From positions 1-64,000 of the forward strand of contig CAWFFB010000024.1 in NCBI GenBank assembly GCA_963814975.1: 64,000 nucleotides of DNA. The letters run 5' to 3'. Position numbers and translations under genes: made by a program. The DNA is from CAVUXJ01 sp963814975. GTDB lineage: Bacteria > Acidobacteriota > Vicinamibacteria > Vicinamibacterales > CAVVIG01. The notes under the pieces are model-generated. The model did no database searches. It was not told the DNA's origin and saw only the letters and a list, made by a program, of their open reading frames with translations. Positions 8,509 through 18,207 of this stretch are shown piece by piece (position 1 is the first letter of the stretch; the number at the start of each line of letters is the position of its first letter).

Positions 8509-9424
8509 CGCCATCACGCTCGACCGGGTGTCGAAGCGGTTCGGCCCGACCGATGCGGTCCGCGAGCTGTCGTTCTCGGTCGACCCTGGCGAGATGTTCG
8601 GCCTGATTGGCCCGGATGGGGCCGGCAAGACGACGACCATTCGCATGATCTGCGGCCTGCTGCGCGCCGAGGCGGGCCAGATCCGGGTCCTCGGCGTCGA
8701 TCCGGTCGGCGAGCATCGGCGGCTCACCGATTCGGTCGGCTACCTGTCCCAGCGCTTCAGCCTGTACGCCGATCTCAGCGTGGACGAGAACATTGCGTTC
8801 TTCGCCGAAATTCACGGGGTGCGCGATCACGCTCCCCGCCGGGATCGCTTGCTCGCGATCACTCAGCTCGCGCCCTTTCGTTCGCGATTGGCAGGCAAGT
8901 TATCGGGGGGCATGAAACAGAAGCTCGCACTGGCCTGCACGCTCATTCACGAGCCGGCGCTCATCGTCCTTGACGAGCCGACCACCGGCGTCGATCCGGT
9001 ATCGCGCCGCGAGTTCTGGAAGCTGCTCTCGGAGTTCCTCGATCAGGGGATCACGATCGTCATGGCGACACCGTATCTGGACGAAGCCGAGCGCTGCTCG
9101 CGAGTGGCGCTCCTTCACGAGGGCCGTCTGCTCGCGCTCGATACCCCGGCCGCGCTGCGGACCACGCTGTCAGGCGTGCTCCTCGAGGTCATCGCGGCCG
9201 ATCACCGCCGGGCGGCCGATGCGCTCCGGAAGATGCCCGATGTCTCGAGCGTGGAGATGTTCGGCGAGCGTGCCCACGTCCGGCTGGTCACGTCGGACGA
9301 CAGGGCCGCGGAACGAATCGCTTCGGCGCTGGCCGCGTCGGGGCTGGTGGTCGAGAGCGTGCGTCCGATCACGACTTCGCTCGAGGATGTATTCATCGCC
9401 CGGCTCAGCGAGGCGCGGTCATGA
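8498..9424 (+). CDS. ABC exporter ATP-binding protein (first of two)
   Basis: 308 residues, TTG start inside the end of the adaptor gene. Complete ABC ATPase: Walker A GPDGAGKTTT, signature LSGGMKQKLALA, Walker B LIVLDEPTTGVDP, then a C-terminal extension of about 90 residues (VEMFGERAHVRLVT, then SLEDVFIARL) typical of drug and polysaccharide ABC-2 exporters. It corresponds to the first half of the tandem ATPase YbhF; here the halves are separate genes with tolC between them. Its stop overlaps the tolC ATG (ATGA). Confidence 0.92.
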   Translation: MSNSAITLDRVSKRFGPTDAVRELSFSVDPGEMFGLIGPDGAGKTTTIRMICGLLRAEAGQIRVLGVDPVGEHRRLTDSVGYLSQRFSLYADLSVDENIAFFAEIHGVRDHAPRRDRLLAITQLAPFRSRLAGKLSGGMKQKLALACTLIHEPALIVLDEPTTGVDPVSRREFWKLLSEFLDQGITIVMATPYLDEAERCSRVALLHEGRLLALDTPAALRTTLSGVLLEVIAADHRRAADALRKMPDVSSVEMFGERAHVRLVTSDDRAAERIASALAASGLVVESVRPITTSLEDVFIARLSEARS

Positions 9425-10746
9425 ACCGTGTGCTCGCCGCGGCGCTTCTGCTGATCGCCTTGCCCGCGGCCGCCGTGGCCCAGCCGGAACCGACGGGTGC
9501 TGTTTCGCTCACGCTCGATGACGCGATTCGTCGGGGGCTGGAATCCAGCCACCGACTCGCCGAAGCGATCGCACGCGGCGAAGCCGCCGGGGCCGCCGCC
9601 GATCAGCAGCGCGCCGCGCAGCTGCCGCAGGTGGCGGCGCAAGGCGGCTACGCGCGGACCAATCACGTGCAGGAGTTCGGGGTGCTGCTGCCGAACAACC
9701 AAATGCGGGTCATCTATCCCGACCTTCCGAATAATTTCCGCACGCGACTCGACGTCCAGTGGCCCCTGTATACGGGCGGGCGCCTGGCAGCGGTCGAACA
9801 TGCGGCGCGGACCGAGGCGGCCGCGCTGACGATCGAACTCGACGCGGCCCGCGCTGACCTACGCCTGGAAGTGACGCGCGCGTACTGGAATCTGCTGACG
9901 GCGGTTGAAACCGTGCGCGTCGTCGACGAATCGCTTGCCCGCACTCGCGCGCACCTCGTTGAGGCGCGAAATCAGCTCGACGCGGGCCTCGTGGCGCCGA
10001 ACGATGTGCTGACCGTCGAGGCGCAGGAATCGCGGCAGCGGATGCTCGGCATCCAGGCGCGCGCCAATCGAGACGTAGCGGAGGCGGAGCTGGGACGGCT
10101 TGTCGGTGTCTCACCAGGCACCCCTGTTCAGCCGGTGACCGCGTTGGAGGCGCCCGGTGCCGAGCACACCGATCTCGCATCGCTCGTCGAGGTCGCCCGT
10201 CAGAGCCGGCCTGAGCGTGCCGCGCTGCTGAAGCGGGTGGAGGCTGCCACGGACCGGGAAAAAGCCGCAGCCGCCGGCATGCGACCGACCGTCGGTGTCG
10301 TTGCCGGGCTCGATTACGCGCAGCCGAATCCGCGCCTCTTTCCCCGAAGCGCAGTGTGGGCCGAATCGTGGGACGCAGGCATCAACGTGAACTGGCCGCT
10401 GTTCGACGGCGGCAGAGGGCGGGCAGAGGTGGCCGAAGCAGCCGCCCTCGCGCGCGCGGCGCAGGCGCGGGTTGCGGAGTTCGACGCCGTGCTCGCCGTC
10501 GAGCTGCGGCAGCGCCTCAGCGAGATCGAATCCGGTCGCGCCGCGATCGCCGCCGCCGGCGATGCCCTCCGTGCGGCGACGGAGGCGCGCCGCGTGGCCG
10601 GCGAGCGGTTTGCGGCCGGCGTCGCGCCGAGCACGGACGTCCTCGATGCCCAGGTCGCGGTGCTGCAGGCGGCGCTCGATCGAACGCAGGCGGTGGCGAA
10701 CGCGCGCCTTGCCGAGGCGCGTCTGGCCCGTGCTCTCGGACGCTGA
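9421..10746 (+). CDS. TolC-family outer-membrane efflux protein
   Basis: 441 residues. Signal peptide MNRVLAAALLLIALPAAAVAQ, then two outer-membrane-efflux repeats: the first begins SLTLDDAIRRGLESSHRLAEA and the second near SLVEVARQSRPERAALLKRV. Long alpha-helical barrels of alternating Ala/Glu/Arg stretches and the barrel strand segments NFRTRLDVQWPLYTGGR and WDAGINVNWPLFDGGRG are typical. It supplies the outer-membrane duct for the exporter coded around it. Enterobacterial ybhGFSR operons lack such a gene and use the shared TolC, so its place inside the operon is notable. Confidence 0.9.
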   Translation: MNRVLAAALLLIALPAAAVAQPEPTGAVSLTLDDAIRRGLESSHRLAEAIARGEAAGAAADQQRAAQLPQVAAQGGYARTNHVQEFGVLLPNNQMRVIYPDLPNNFRTRLDVQWPLYTGGRLAAVEHAARTEAAALTIELDAARADLRLEVTRAYWNLLTAVETVRVVDESLARTRAHLVEARNQLDAGLVAPNDVLTVEAQESRQRMLGIQARANRDVAEAELGRLVGVSPGTPVQPVTALEAPGAEHTDLASLVEVARQSRPERAALLKRVEAATDREKAAAAGMRPTVGVVAGLDYAQPNPRLFPRSAVWAESWDAGINVNWPLFDGGRGRAEVAEAAALARAAQARVAEFDAVLAVELRQRLSEIESGRAAIAAAGDALRAATEARRVAGERFAAGVAPSTDVLDAQVAVLQAALDRTQAVANARLAEARLARALGR

Positions 10747-10839
10747 CGTGGCGACATGGGAACGCGACGCCCATCACGCCCCCCGGAGAGGAGCTTCGTG
10801 TGCGTGGCCTGCTTCGTGGTTTGCAGGTTGTGAGGACAA

Positions 10840-11769
10840 GTGACGTCAGCGATCGTCGTTAACAACCTCACGCGCCGCTTCGGCGATTTCGTGGCGGTTG
10901 ACCGCCTGAGCTTCGACGTGGAGCAGGGGGAGATCTTCGGCTTCTTGGGAAGCAACGGCGCGGGCAAGTCCACGACGATCCGCATGCTGTGCGGCTTGCT
11001 GAAGCCGACGAGCGGGACCGCGACGGTGGGGGGCGTCAACGTCAGCCGCGATCCCGAAGGCGTCAAGCGCCGGATTGGCTACATGTCCCAACGCTTCTCG
11101 CTGTACGAGATGCTGACGGTCGATCAGAATATCCGGTTTTTTGCCGGGATCTACGGGCTTGACGGTGCCCGTCTCGAAGCCCGCCGCGAGTTCGTCCTCG
11201 AGATGGCCGACCTCCACGGGCGCGAAAATACCCTCGCTTCGGACCTGGCCGGTGGCTGGCGGCAGCGCCTCGCGCTCGGTTGCGCCATCCTTCACGAACC
11301 GCCCATCGTGTTCCTCGACGAACCCACCGGCGGCGTCGATCCTCTGTCGCGCCGCCACTTCTGGATGCTGATCGATCAGCTGTCGGCCGCCGGCGTCAGC
11401 GTGCTGGTCACCACGCACTACCTCGATGAGGCGGAGCACTGCCACCGTATCGCGATCATCCACGGCGGTCGGCTCGCAGCGCTGGGGTCGACGGGCCAGC
11501 TCAAACGGACGTTCGCGCAGCGGATCATTCTCGAGATTCAGGCTCACAAACCGGTGGAAGCGATGCGGCTGCTCGATCAAATGCCGGAGGTGGAGAAGAC
11601 CAGCGTGTTCGGGACGGCCGTCCACGCCGTGATGAAGGCGGGACACAACGACGCAGCCGGCCTCGTGAAGGAGCGCCTGAGGGCCGCAGGCATTTCCGTC
11701 GCGGCGGTCGCTCCCGTTCAACCTTCGCTCGAGGATGTCTTCCTCGAGGTCGCGTCCACGTCCGCCTAG
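10840..11769 (+). CDS. ABC exporter ATP-binding protein (second of two)
   Basis: 309 residues, GTG start with GAGGA five bases upstream. Walker A GSNGAGKSTT, Walker B IVFLDEPTGGVDP, and the signature reads LAGGWRQRLAL instead of LSGGQ, a change also seen in YbhF-type ATPases. The C-terminal part ends SLEDVFLEVAS like its partner. With the first ATPase it would form the heterodimeric motor for the two permeases. It lies 93 bases after tolC, the only non-overlapping junction in the first part of the operon. Confidence 0.9.
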   Translation: MTSAIVVNNLTRRFGDFVAVDRLSFDVEQGEIFGFLGSNGAGKSTTIRMLCGLLKPTSGTATVGGVNVSRDPEGVKRRIGYMSQRFSLYEMLTVDQNIRFFAGIYGLDGARLEARREFVLEMADLHGRENTLASDLAGGWRQRLALGCAILHEPPIVFLDEPTGGVDPLSRRHFWMLIDQLSAAGVSVLVTTHYLDEAEHCHRIAIIHGGRLAALGSTGQLKRTFAQRIILEIQAHKPVEAMRLLDQMPEVEKTSVFGTAVHAVMKAGHNDAAGLVKERLRAAGISVAAVAPVQPSLEDVFLEVASTSA

Positions 11770-11771
11770 CC

Positions 11772-12887
11772 ATGCGGAAGGCCCTCGCCGTCGGCCGCAA
11801 GGAGCTGCGCCAAATCGCGAGGGACCGGCGGACCTTGATGATTCTCCTCTTCGTCCCAGCCTTCTTTCTGCTCGTGTATGGCTACGCGCTCAGCTGGGAC
11901 ATCCGCCATATCGCCCTGGCGGTGGAAGATCGCGACCAATCGCCCGACAGCCGGGCCCTGGTGTCGGCGTTCGTCAATTCCGGCTACTTCGATCTCGCCG
12001 GCATCATCGACAGCGAGGAGGAACTGACCCGTCTGATGGATCGCAACGAGGCGCGGATCGTGCTGGTCGTGCCTCGCGGCATGAGTCGTGATCTGCAGAG
12101 AGGACAGACCGTTGCCGTGCAGATCCTGCTGAATGGCGACAATGCGAACACGGCGACCACCGTCATGGCGTACGCGCGCACCATCGTCGAGAGCGAATCG
12201 GTCAGACGCCGCGTTGCGCGCGGGGAGACCGCGCTCGTCCCGCTCCTCGCCGCCGAGTCGCGCGTCTGGTACAACCCGCAGCTTCGCAGCACGCTGTTCC
12301 TGGTGCCGGGCCTGATCGCCTACATTTCGATGATCACCGCCGTCGTGTCGACGGCGCTGTCGGTGGTGCGCGAGAAGGAACGCGGCACGATGGAGCAGGT
12401 GCGCATGGCCCCGCTCAACGCCTTTTCGTTCGTTGCCGGCAAGACGATTCCGTATTTCGCCATCTCGCTGGCCTCGGCGATGGCGATCGTGCTGGTGGCG
12501 ATGGTGCTGTTCGGCCTGCCGATGCGCGGGTCGTGGCTGCTGCTGCTCGCGGCGCTGTCGCTGTTCCTGGTCGGCGCCCTCGGGCTTGGTCTGCTCATTT
12601 CGAGCATCGCCGACACGCAGCAGGTCGCGTTCCAACTGGCGCTGCTCTCGTCGTTTCTGCCGACCTTGATGCTCTCGGGATTCATCTTTCCGATCGCGAG
12701 CATGCCGACGATCCTGCAGGGCATCACCTACGTGGTGCCTGCCCGGTACTTTCTCGTCGCGCTGAGAGGCATCGTGTTGAAGGGTGTCGGTGTGTCGGTG
12801 ATCTGGGTGGACTTTCTCGCGCTCTCCGTGTTTGCCGCGGTCGTGTTGACGCTGGCGTCGATTCGGCTGCGCCGTCAGTGGACGTGA
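11772..12887 (+). CDS. ABC-2 type permease (YbhS/YbhR-like), first
   Basis: 371 residues. One N-terminal membrane span (TLMILLFVPAFFLLVYGYAL), a periplasmic domain of about 130 residues, then five to six spans in the C-terminal half (VPGLIAYISMITAVVSTAL to VVLTLASIRLRRQW). The intracellular loop VVREKERGTMEQVRMAPL is the conserved coupling helix of ABC-2 drug exporters. It starts two bases after the second ATPase and pairs with the next gene as a heterodimer. Confidence 0.9.
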   Translation: MRKALAVGRKELRQIARDRRTLMILLFVPAFFLLVYGYALSWDIRHIALAVEDRDQSPDSRALVSAFVNSGYFDLAGIIDSEEELTRLMDRNEARIVLVVPRGMSRDLQRGQTVAVQILLNGDNANTATTVMAYARTIVESESVRRRVARGETALVPLLAAESRVWYNPQLRSTLFLVPGLIAYISMITAVVSTALSVVREKERGTMEQVRMAPLNAFSFVAGKTIPYFAISLASAMAIVLVAMVLFGLPMRGSWLLLLAALSLFLVGALGLGLLISSIADTQQVAFQLALLSSFLPTLMLSGFIFPIASMPTILQGITYVVPARYFLVALRGIVLKGVGVSVIWVDFLALSVFAAVVLTLASIRLRRQWT

Positions 12888-12888
12888 C

Positions 12889-14025
12889 ATGCGCAGAGTC
12901 CGATTTCTCGTCTGGAAGGAACTGATCGAGCTGCGGCAGGATCCCCGCCTCTTCGGTATCGTCGTCCTCGCGCCGATTCTGCAGCTGTTTCTTCTGGGCT
13001 ACGCCGCCACCACCGACGTGCGTGACGTGCCGGTGGTGGTCGCCGACGCCGATCGGTCGACCGAGAGCCGGGCGCTGATCGCCCGGTTCGACGCTTCGCC
13101 TTCCTTCACGGTCGTCGACGTTGTCGCCGGCGTGCACGAGGTCGATCCGTACCTCGAACGACAAATCGCCTGGATCGCGCTGGAGATTCCCCCCGGCTAC
13201 GGTGCCGCGATCGGCGCCGGGCGGCCCCAGACAGTCCAGCTGCTGGCTGACGGCAGCGATGCCAACTCTGCCGGCGTGTCGCTCGGATACGCCGGCAACC
13301 TCATTGCCACCTACGCGCAGGAGCTGGCGGGGCGGAAGCTGGCGGCGCAAGGCGGGCCCGTCGGAACGGGCGGGGAAGGCGCCATCACGCCCGAAGTGCG
13401 CGTGTGGTTCAATCCGCGCCTCGAGAGCCGCGACTTCATGATTCCCGGCGTTATCGCATTGCTGCTGCTCGTCGTCACCACGAACCTGTCGTCGATGGGC
13501 ATCGTGCGCGAGAAGGAGCTCGGCACGCTCGAGCAGCTGAACGTCACGCCTCTTCGCCGCTGGGAACTGATTCTCGGCAAGCTGCTGCCCTACGCGCTCA
13601 TCGGGATCATCGATGTTGCTCTCGTGCTGGCCGTGGCCGTGGGGTGGTTCGAGGTCCCGATGCGGGGGAGCCTGGTGCTGTTGCTCGCAATGACGCTCGT
13701 CTACCTGATGAGTACGCTGGGACTGGGGTTGTTCGTCTCGACGATCTCGTCGACGCAGCAGCAGGCGATGATGACAACTACGTTCTTCTTCCTGATGCCC
13801 ATGGTCCTGCTGTCGGGGTTCGTGTTTCCGATCGAAAACATGCCCGAGGTCATCCAGCCGATCACCTACCTGCTCCCGCTCCGATACTTTCTCGTGATAC
13901 TGCGATCGATCTTCCTGAAAGGCGTCGGTCTCGAGACCTTCTGGCCCCAGGCGCTGGCGTTGTGCGTGTGGGGGCTGGCAGTGCTGGCGCTCGCGATTGC
14001 GCGCTCGTCGAAGCGTGCCGCGTGA
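12889..14025 (+). CDS. ABC-2 type permease (YbhS/YbhR-like), second
   Basis: 378 residues, paralogous to the upstream permease, with the same layout: span LFGIVVLAPILQLFLLGYAA, periplasmic domain, then spans from FMIPGVIALLLLVVTTNLSS onward, with the loop GIVREKELGTLEQLNVTPL. One base separates it from the upstream stop. It is the last gene of the exporter operon. Known relatives move cationic drugs and other amphipathic compounds; the substrate here is not evident. Confidence 0.9.
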   Translation: MRRVRFLVWKELIELRQDPRLFGIVVLAPILQLFLLGYAATTDVRDVPVVVADADRSTESRALIARFDASPSFTVVDVVAGVHEVDPYLERQIAWIALEIPPGYGAAIGAGRPQTVQLLADGSDANSAGVSLGYAGNLIATYAQELAGRKLAAQGGPVGTGGEGAITPEVRVWFNPRLESRDFMIPGVIALLLLVVTTNLSSMGIVREKELGTLEQLNVTPLRRWELILGKLLPYALIGIIDVALVLAVAVGWFEVPMRGSLVLLLAMTLVYLMSTLGLGLFVSTISSTQQQAMMTTTFFFLMPMVLLSGFVFPIENMPEVIQPITYLLPLRYFLVILRSIFLKGVGLETFWPQALALCVWGLAVLALAIARSSKRAA

Positions 14026-14103
14026 GTCCGGGCGGTTCTTGCGGCGAGCTTTGTTAGAATCGGCCGCGGTTCACCGTGCCCTCTGGGCTGACTGGGATTC
14101 ATC

Positions 14104-14739
14104 ATGTTTGTTGGACACCTCGCGGCTGCGCTTGGAGCAAAGAAGCTGGAGCCGCGTATTTCGCTCGGCGTGCTGGTCGCTGCGGCGTTCGGACTCGACC
14201 TGCTGTGGCCGGCGTTCCTCCTCCTCGGCGTTGAGCACGTTCGTGTGGACCCGGGAAACACGGCGTTCACGCCGCTGGCGTTCGACAGCTACCCTTGGAG
14301 TCACAGCCTTGCCGCCGCCCTTCTCTGGGGGACCGTCGCAGCCGTCGCGACCGGCGGGCTAGACGGCCTCCGGCCGCGGATCCTGATCGCCGCGGCGGTC
14401 GTGAGCCACTGGGTTCTCGACTTCATTACCCATCGCCCGGATTTGCCGTTGTGGCCGGGCGGCCCCCCAGTCGGTCTGGGGCTCTGGAATTCGATTCCAG
14501 GAACGATTCTCGTCGAGGGCGCGCTGTTCGTCGTGGCCATCGAGGTCTATCGCCGCACGTTCAAGGCCCGCGATCGCGTCGGCCGCTGGGCCTTTTGGGG
14601 GTTGATCGTCCTGACGACCGCGATCTGGATCAGCGGTCCGTGGTCGCCGCCCCCGCCGAGCGCATCGGCGATTGCCGCCGTGGGTCTCGGACTGTGGTTG
14701 TTGCCACTCTGGGCGCTCTGGATCGAGCGTCACCGTTAG
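14104..14739 (+). CDS. Integral membrane protein, metal-dependent-hydrolase-like (DUF457/YdjM type)
   Basis: 211 residues with about six hydrophobic segments. Conserved polar positions sit at membrane edges: FVGHLAAALGAKK at the start, FGLDLLWP, YPWSHSLAAALLWG and SHWVLDFITHRPDLPLWPGG. These His/Asp motifs resemble the YdjM/DUF457 group often named membrane-bound metal-dependent hydrolases, whose activity is unproven. It follows the exporter operon by 78 bases and is convergent with, and overlaps by four bases, the ATPase gene on the other strand. Confidence 0.7.
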   Translation: MFVGHLAAALGAKKLEPRISLGVLVAAAFGLDLLWPAFLLLGVEHVRVDPGNTAFTPLAFDSYPWSHSLAAALLWGTVAAVATGGLDGLRPRILIAAAVVSHWVLDFITHRPDLPLWPGGPPVGLGLWNSIPGTILVEGALFVVAIEVYRRTFKARDRVGRWAFWGLIVLTTAIWISGPWSPPPPSASAIAAVGLGLWLLPLWALWIERHR

Positions 14740-15881
14740 AAGGTCTGTCGCTCGACCCACTCCCGCAGAAGCGAGTCGACGACAATGTATCTGCTCCCTT
14801 CGCGGTTCACGATATCGTCCCGCACGAGCGCGGCGAGCGCGGCCTGCATCGTCGATGGACCTGCGAGACGATGGCGGGCGCGGACGTCTGCCGACAGCAG
14901 TTCGCGGCCCTCTTCGACGACGACGGCGCGGAGGGCGGCCCGCTGCGCCAGCGTGAGCCGCTGCCAGAGGGCCTCGAACATCATCTGATGTTCGGCGAGC
15001 AGGCGCTTGAGCGCCTGATGAAGGTCGTCGAGCGTCGCGCGGCGGCGGGACGCGCTCCGTACCTCGTCCCACGTCTCGTGCGCGAGCCGCTGCACGTCGT
15101 ACGGCAGATTTCCCGCGAGCTCGACGACCGCCGCGCCGAGCCCCGGTTCCGCTCGAATGCCCGATCGCGTAAACCGCAGGTCGATGGAGGCGGCAAATTC
15201 GTCCGCGGGGATCTTTTCCAGTCGCATCACCGGCCCCGCCTTGTAGAAGGGCCGTTTGGGTCCGATCATCCGTTCCATCAGGCTCGGCTCCGATCCGGCG
15301 AAGACATAGCCGACATCGCGCTGATGTTGAACCGCGGCGCGCATCGCGTGCTCGACCGATCCCCCGTTGAACCCGCCGATCGCCTGAAACTCGTCAAGCG
15401 CGACCACCACCTTCCGGCCGTGCGCCTCGGCCAGCCTGGCCGGCAGGGTGAAGACTTCCTCCGCCAGCCGGGCGATATCCCGCTCGGAGCGCGCCGTCGG
15501 GAAAGACACCGTCAGTCCGCCACGCGGTGACGAGTCGGGTGCGTACCGGACGTCGGCCCTGGCCGACCGGACGACCTCGCGGAGCCAGGTCCGGGCCCGG
15601 CTGCCCTGCGTGTCGGCGGCGACCAGCGCCCGCGCGTAGCCCTCGAGAAACGCGACGTACGAGCTGAAGCTGCTCACCGTGACATCCACGGCCAGCGCGC
15701 CGCGGCGCACCATGGTGGTCAGCGCGCGGCGGATGAGCGACGACTTGCCGTAGCGCCGCGGCGAAATGAGGAAGATCTTCTGCGCGGCGGCCAGGTCCGC
15801 CACCAGGCGGTCCAGCTCGACGACGCGGTCCACGAACGCCGCCGCCGGCACGACTTCGCCGTAGACGAAGGGGTTCTGCAT
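14736..15881 (-). CDS. AAA+/STAND-type ATPase with C-terminal winged helix
   Basis: 381 residues from the ATG at 15881, chosen because CAGGAG lies eight bases before it; an ATG seven codons upstream would bury that site. Similar to the archaeal-type ATPase family (PF01637): Walker A SPRRYGKSSLIRRAL, Walker B KVVVALDEFQAI, sensor-like YVFAGSEPSLME, then a helical lid and a probable winged-helix end (ALVRDDIVNREGSRYIVVDSLLREW). Such proteins are mostly uncharacterised regulators or orphan NTPases. No partner gene adjoins it. Upstream, TTACG and CGTAA (15902-15906, 15915-15919) form a small inverted repeat over a possible -10. Confidence 0.8.
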   Translation of the reverse strand: MQNPFVYGEVVPAAAFVDRVVELDRLVADLAAAQKIFLISPRRYGKSSLIRRALTTMVRRGALAVDVTVSSFSSYVAFLEGYARALVAADTQGSRARTWLREVVRSARADVRYAPDSSPRGGLTVSFPTARSERDIARLAEEVFTLPARLAEAHGRKVVVALDEFQAIGGFNGGSVEHAMRAAVQHQRDVGYVFAGSEPSLMERMIGPKRPFYKAGPVMRLEKIPADEFAASIDLRFTRSGIRAEPGLGAAVVELAGNLPYDVQRLAHETWDEVRSASRRRATLDDLHQALKRLLAEHQMMFEALWQRLTLAQRAALRAVVVEEGRELLSADVRARHRLAGPSTMQAALAALVRDDIVNREGSRYIVVDSLLREWVERQTF

Positions 15882-16132
15882 TACGCTAACTCCTGTAGCC
15901 ATTACGGTATAGCACGTAACGCGCTGTGGCGATCTGAATTAGTCAGATCGGCATTCGGCCTGGTGCGGGAGTCGTCTCCCCTCGCCGGAATCGAGTCCCG
16001 CCGCCTGGCCACGCCTCAGCGCTTTCGCGAAGGCTGCCCACAAGACAGCGCACGACCGACCAACCATCAGGCCTCGTGGACTCGACGACCCGGAAACCGG
16101 ACCCTGGTCTTTTCGTGGTTTCGTGGCAGGCC

Positions 16133-17395
16133 TCAGTAGTAGTTTCGCGGCAGGTCGAGGATCACCCTCCGCCGAATCAGATCGGCGAGATCGCCGGCCG
16201 CCGGTCCACCGCTCGCGAGCGCTTCCCACGCTGCGAGATCGAGTTCTGTCCCGTCCGGCAGATACTGCCGGCAGGCGCCGTATTCATCCTCATAATCAGC
16301 GGACGGAAAGCGCAGATGGAGGCGGAGGCGGCGGCCGTCGCGTTCGGTGTGGTACAGCGGGTTTATCCGGAAAACTCCAAGCGGAAGGGATGGTGTGGCG
16401 AGCTGATGGGCACGGTAGACGTCCGCATGTCGCGTCGCCACGATGGTCAGGGCCGGGTCGGCATCGAGGGTCGCATCGTGGTCGCGACGCGACAGATCGA
16501 GCGAGCCGCTGGAAACGAGGTCCTCGAGGAGCCTGGCTTCACCGAAAATGCGCGGCTCAATCGCTTCGAAGAGGTCGCGATACCCGGCCGGCGACAGCGG
16601 CTGCCCGTGCGATGGGCTCCACGCGAGCTGGTTGTGAGTGTGATTGATCACGACGGCCCCCTCCTCGCCGCCCGCGGCACGACCCGGATCGACCAGCCGC
16701 TCCATCTCCCCGACGAACTGTCGCTTGGTCCAGATGTACTGGAATGCGTCCGAGCACATCGCCAGCCCGAAGGCGCCGCGGGCGAATGGAAGCGGCGCAT
16801 TGCCGTCGCAGCAGACCGCCTCGCAGCCAGGCGCGACGAAGCGGCGCGCCAGCCACGTCTTCGCGAAATAGAGGTCGGCTATCACCGGCGCCGGTTCCGA
16901 CAAATCCAGCAGCGAGCGGGTGAGATGGCCGGATCCGCCGCAGATATCCACGGCCCGACGGCTGCCGTGGAGCACCGTCCCCGCGACGGCGCGGATGACG
17001 GCGTGCGCGACGACGTAGGTCGGATCGGAAAAGCGATAGAGAAAATAGCCGCCTTCGAAATTCGGGCCGAGTGCTTCGACGATGTCCTTGTACGTCGAGG
17101 CAGCGGACAAGACCGCCGCTTCGAAGCGCGCAGCTTGCGCGCCGTCTTCCAGGCCGACCATCGTCCGCAACGCCCGCTCCGGTGTTCCCGCCTCGATCTG
17201 ATCCCGAGCCGCGGTGGCGTCCGGCCGAAGGTGGAGCACCGGGATGCCGGCAACGATCGGGAAGATGCAGCAATGGCACCCCAGGATGCCGTCGAGGATC
17301 TCGTCGTCGTCGCGCCGATGGAACATCGACGCCACGAGGTCGAGTCTCCCGCCGCAGTACGGACACCGCAAGACGTCGAGCGTTGATACCTGCAT
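16133..17395 (-). CDS. SAM-dependent methyltransferase with N-terminal Trm112-like zinc ribbon
   Basis: 420 residues. Residues 1-52 form a Trm112-like ribbon: CPYC (Cys11, Cys14), then a second pair (Cys40, Cys43) and the FPIVAGIPVLHL motif. A class I methyltransferase domain follows (AVDICGGSGHLTRSLLDL as motif I; FALAMCSDAFQYI-like motif at FGLAMCSDAFQYIWTK), and then a C-terminal region of about 150 residues without assignment. It is last in a run of minus-strand genes for glycosyltransferases and an exporter, so it probably methylates a product of that cluster. It lies 31 bases after the deacetylase stop, compatible with one operon. Confidence 0.8.
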   Translation of the reverse strand: MQVSTLDVLRCPYCGGRLDLVASMFHRRDDDEILDGILGCHCCIFPIVAGIPVLHLRPDATAARDQIEAGTPERALRTMVGLEDGAQAARFEAAVLSAASTYKDIVEALGPNFEGGYFLYRFSDPTYVVAHAVIRAVAGTVLHGSRRAVDICGGSGHLTRSLLDLSEPAPVIADLYFAKTWLARRFVAPGCEAVCCDGNAPLPFARGAFGLAMCSDAFQYIWTKRQFVGEMERLVDPGRAAGGEEGAVVINHTHNQLAWSPSHGQPLSPAGYRDLFEAIEPRIFGEARLLEDLVSSGSLDLSRRDHDATLDADPALTIVATRHADVYRAHQLATPSLPLGVFRINPLYHTERDGRRLRLHLRFPSADYEDEYGACRQYLPDGTELDLAAWEALASGGPAAGDLADLIRRRVILDLPRNYY

Positions 17396-17426
17396 ATGCG
17401 TCTGTATCGTCTGCCGCTTCGGATGG

Positions 17427-18207
17427 CTAGCCCGAGCGCGGTACGGAAAGCCGTTCGAGCACCGCAGCCTCGGTCACATTTCCGGGCGCCCGATGAAAGT
17501 GCTCGACGCCGAGCCAGCGCCGCGCATCCGCTTCGTCGATCTGGTCGAAGGGATGGTCCGAGCCCATCTGCGTGCGATGGCAACGAATGGCGGCGAGCTT
17601 GCGCGGCACCCAATCACCCACGTCTACGACCAGTGTGGGCGCCTCGGCTTCGAGGCCGAAGGCATCGGGCACCAGACTCCAAAAGCCCTTCGGGGGTGGC
17701 ACCCACCCCCCGGCCTTGCGCCCGATCGACGATGGCCCGCATTGCGCCACGTGGCATCGTGACGTAGTAGAGAGGAGGGGCGAGGGCGCCGAGCGACCGC
17801 ACGGCAGTTGTGGTCCGCTCGTGCACGCCGACATGGTCGAGGTGCCAGTACAGCCCGTCTTCGCCGAACGTGATGACCGCCGCCGGATCGTACCGGCGCA
17901 AGGCCATGACGATCTCGGCGTGGAACTCGGTTACGTGCGCCCACTGCAGGTCGCCGTCGGGGTGATCGAGCATGATCAGGTGCGGCGATCCCGAGCACCT
18001 CCGCCGCCCGGCGCGCTTCCCACGCGCGACGCGGCGCCAGCTTGTCGTCTCGGGCGGGACCGGTGCTCGACCCACGCTCGCCATGTGAAGCGCAGATGAC
18101 GATCACCCTGACGCCGGCATCGGCCAGCCTGGCCAGCGTCCCTCCGCACGCGAGCGATTCATCGTCGGGGTGCGCGAAGACCGCGAGAACGGTCGCCGGT
18201 TACTCAT
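17427..18207 (-). CDS. PIG-L family deacetylase (LmbE-like), several frame changes
   Basis: Zinc-dependent N-acetyl-sugar deacetylase of the PIG-L/MshB/BshB family. The metal-binding start AVFAHPDDESLACGGTLARL and the second motif WHLDHVGVHE are both present, in order but in different frames. The breaks are near 18185, 18000 and 17700. The last segment (FWSLVPDAFGLEAEAPTLVVDV) runs to the stop at 17427. Read across the breaks it gives about 260 residues, the family's usual size. The ATG at 18207 overlaps the stop of the upstream glycosyltransferase. In this cluster it would deacetylate a GlcNAc-type sugar before further decoration; that is inference. Confidence 0.75.

Noticed and set aside
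6931..8727. Open minus-strand frame of 598 codons opposite tetR and the adaptor gene
   Set aside because: Low-complexity Arg/Ala/Gly translation with no motif, antisense to clear TetR and HlyD proteins.
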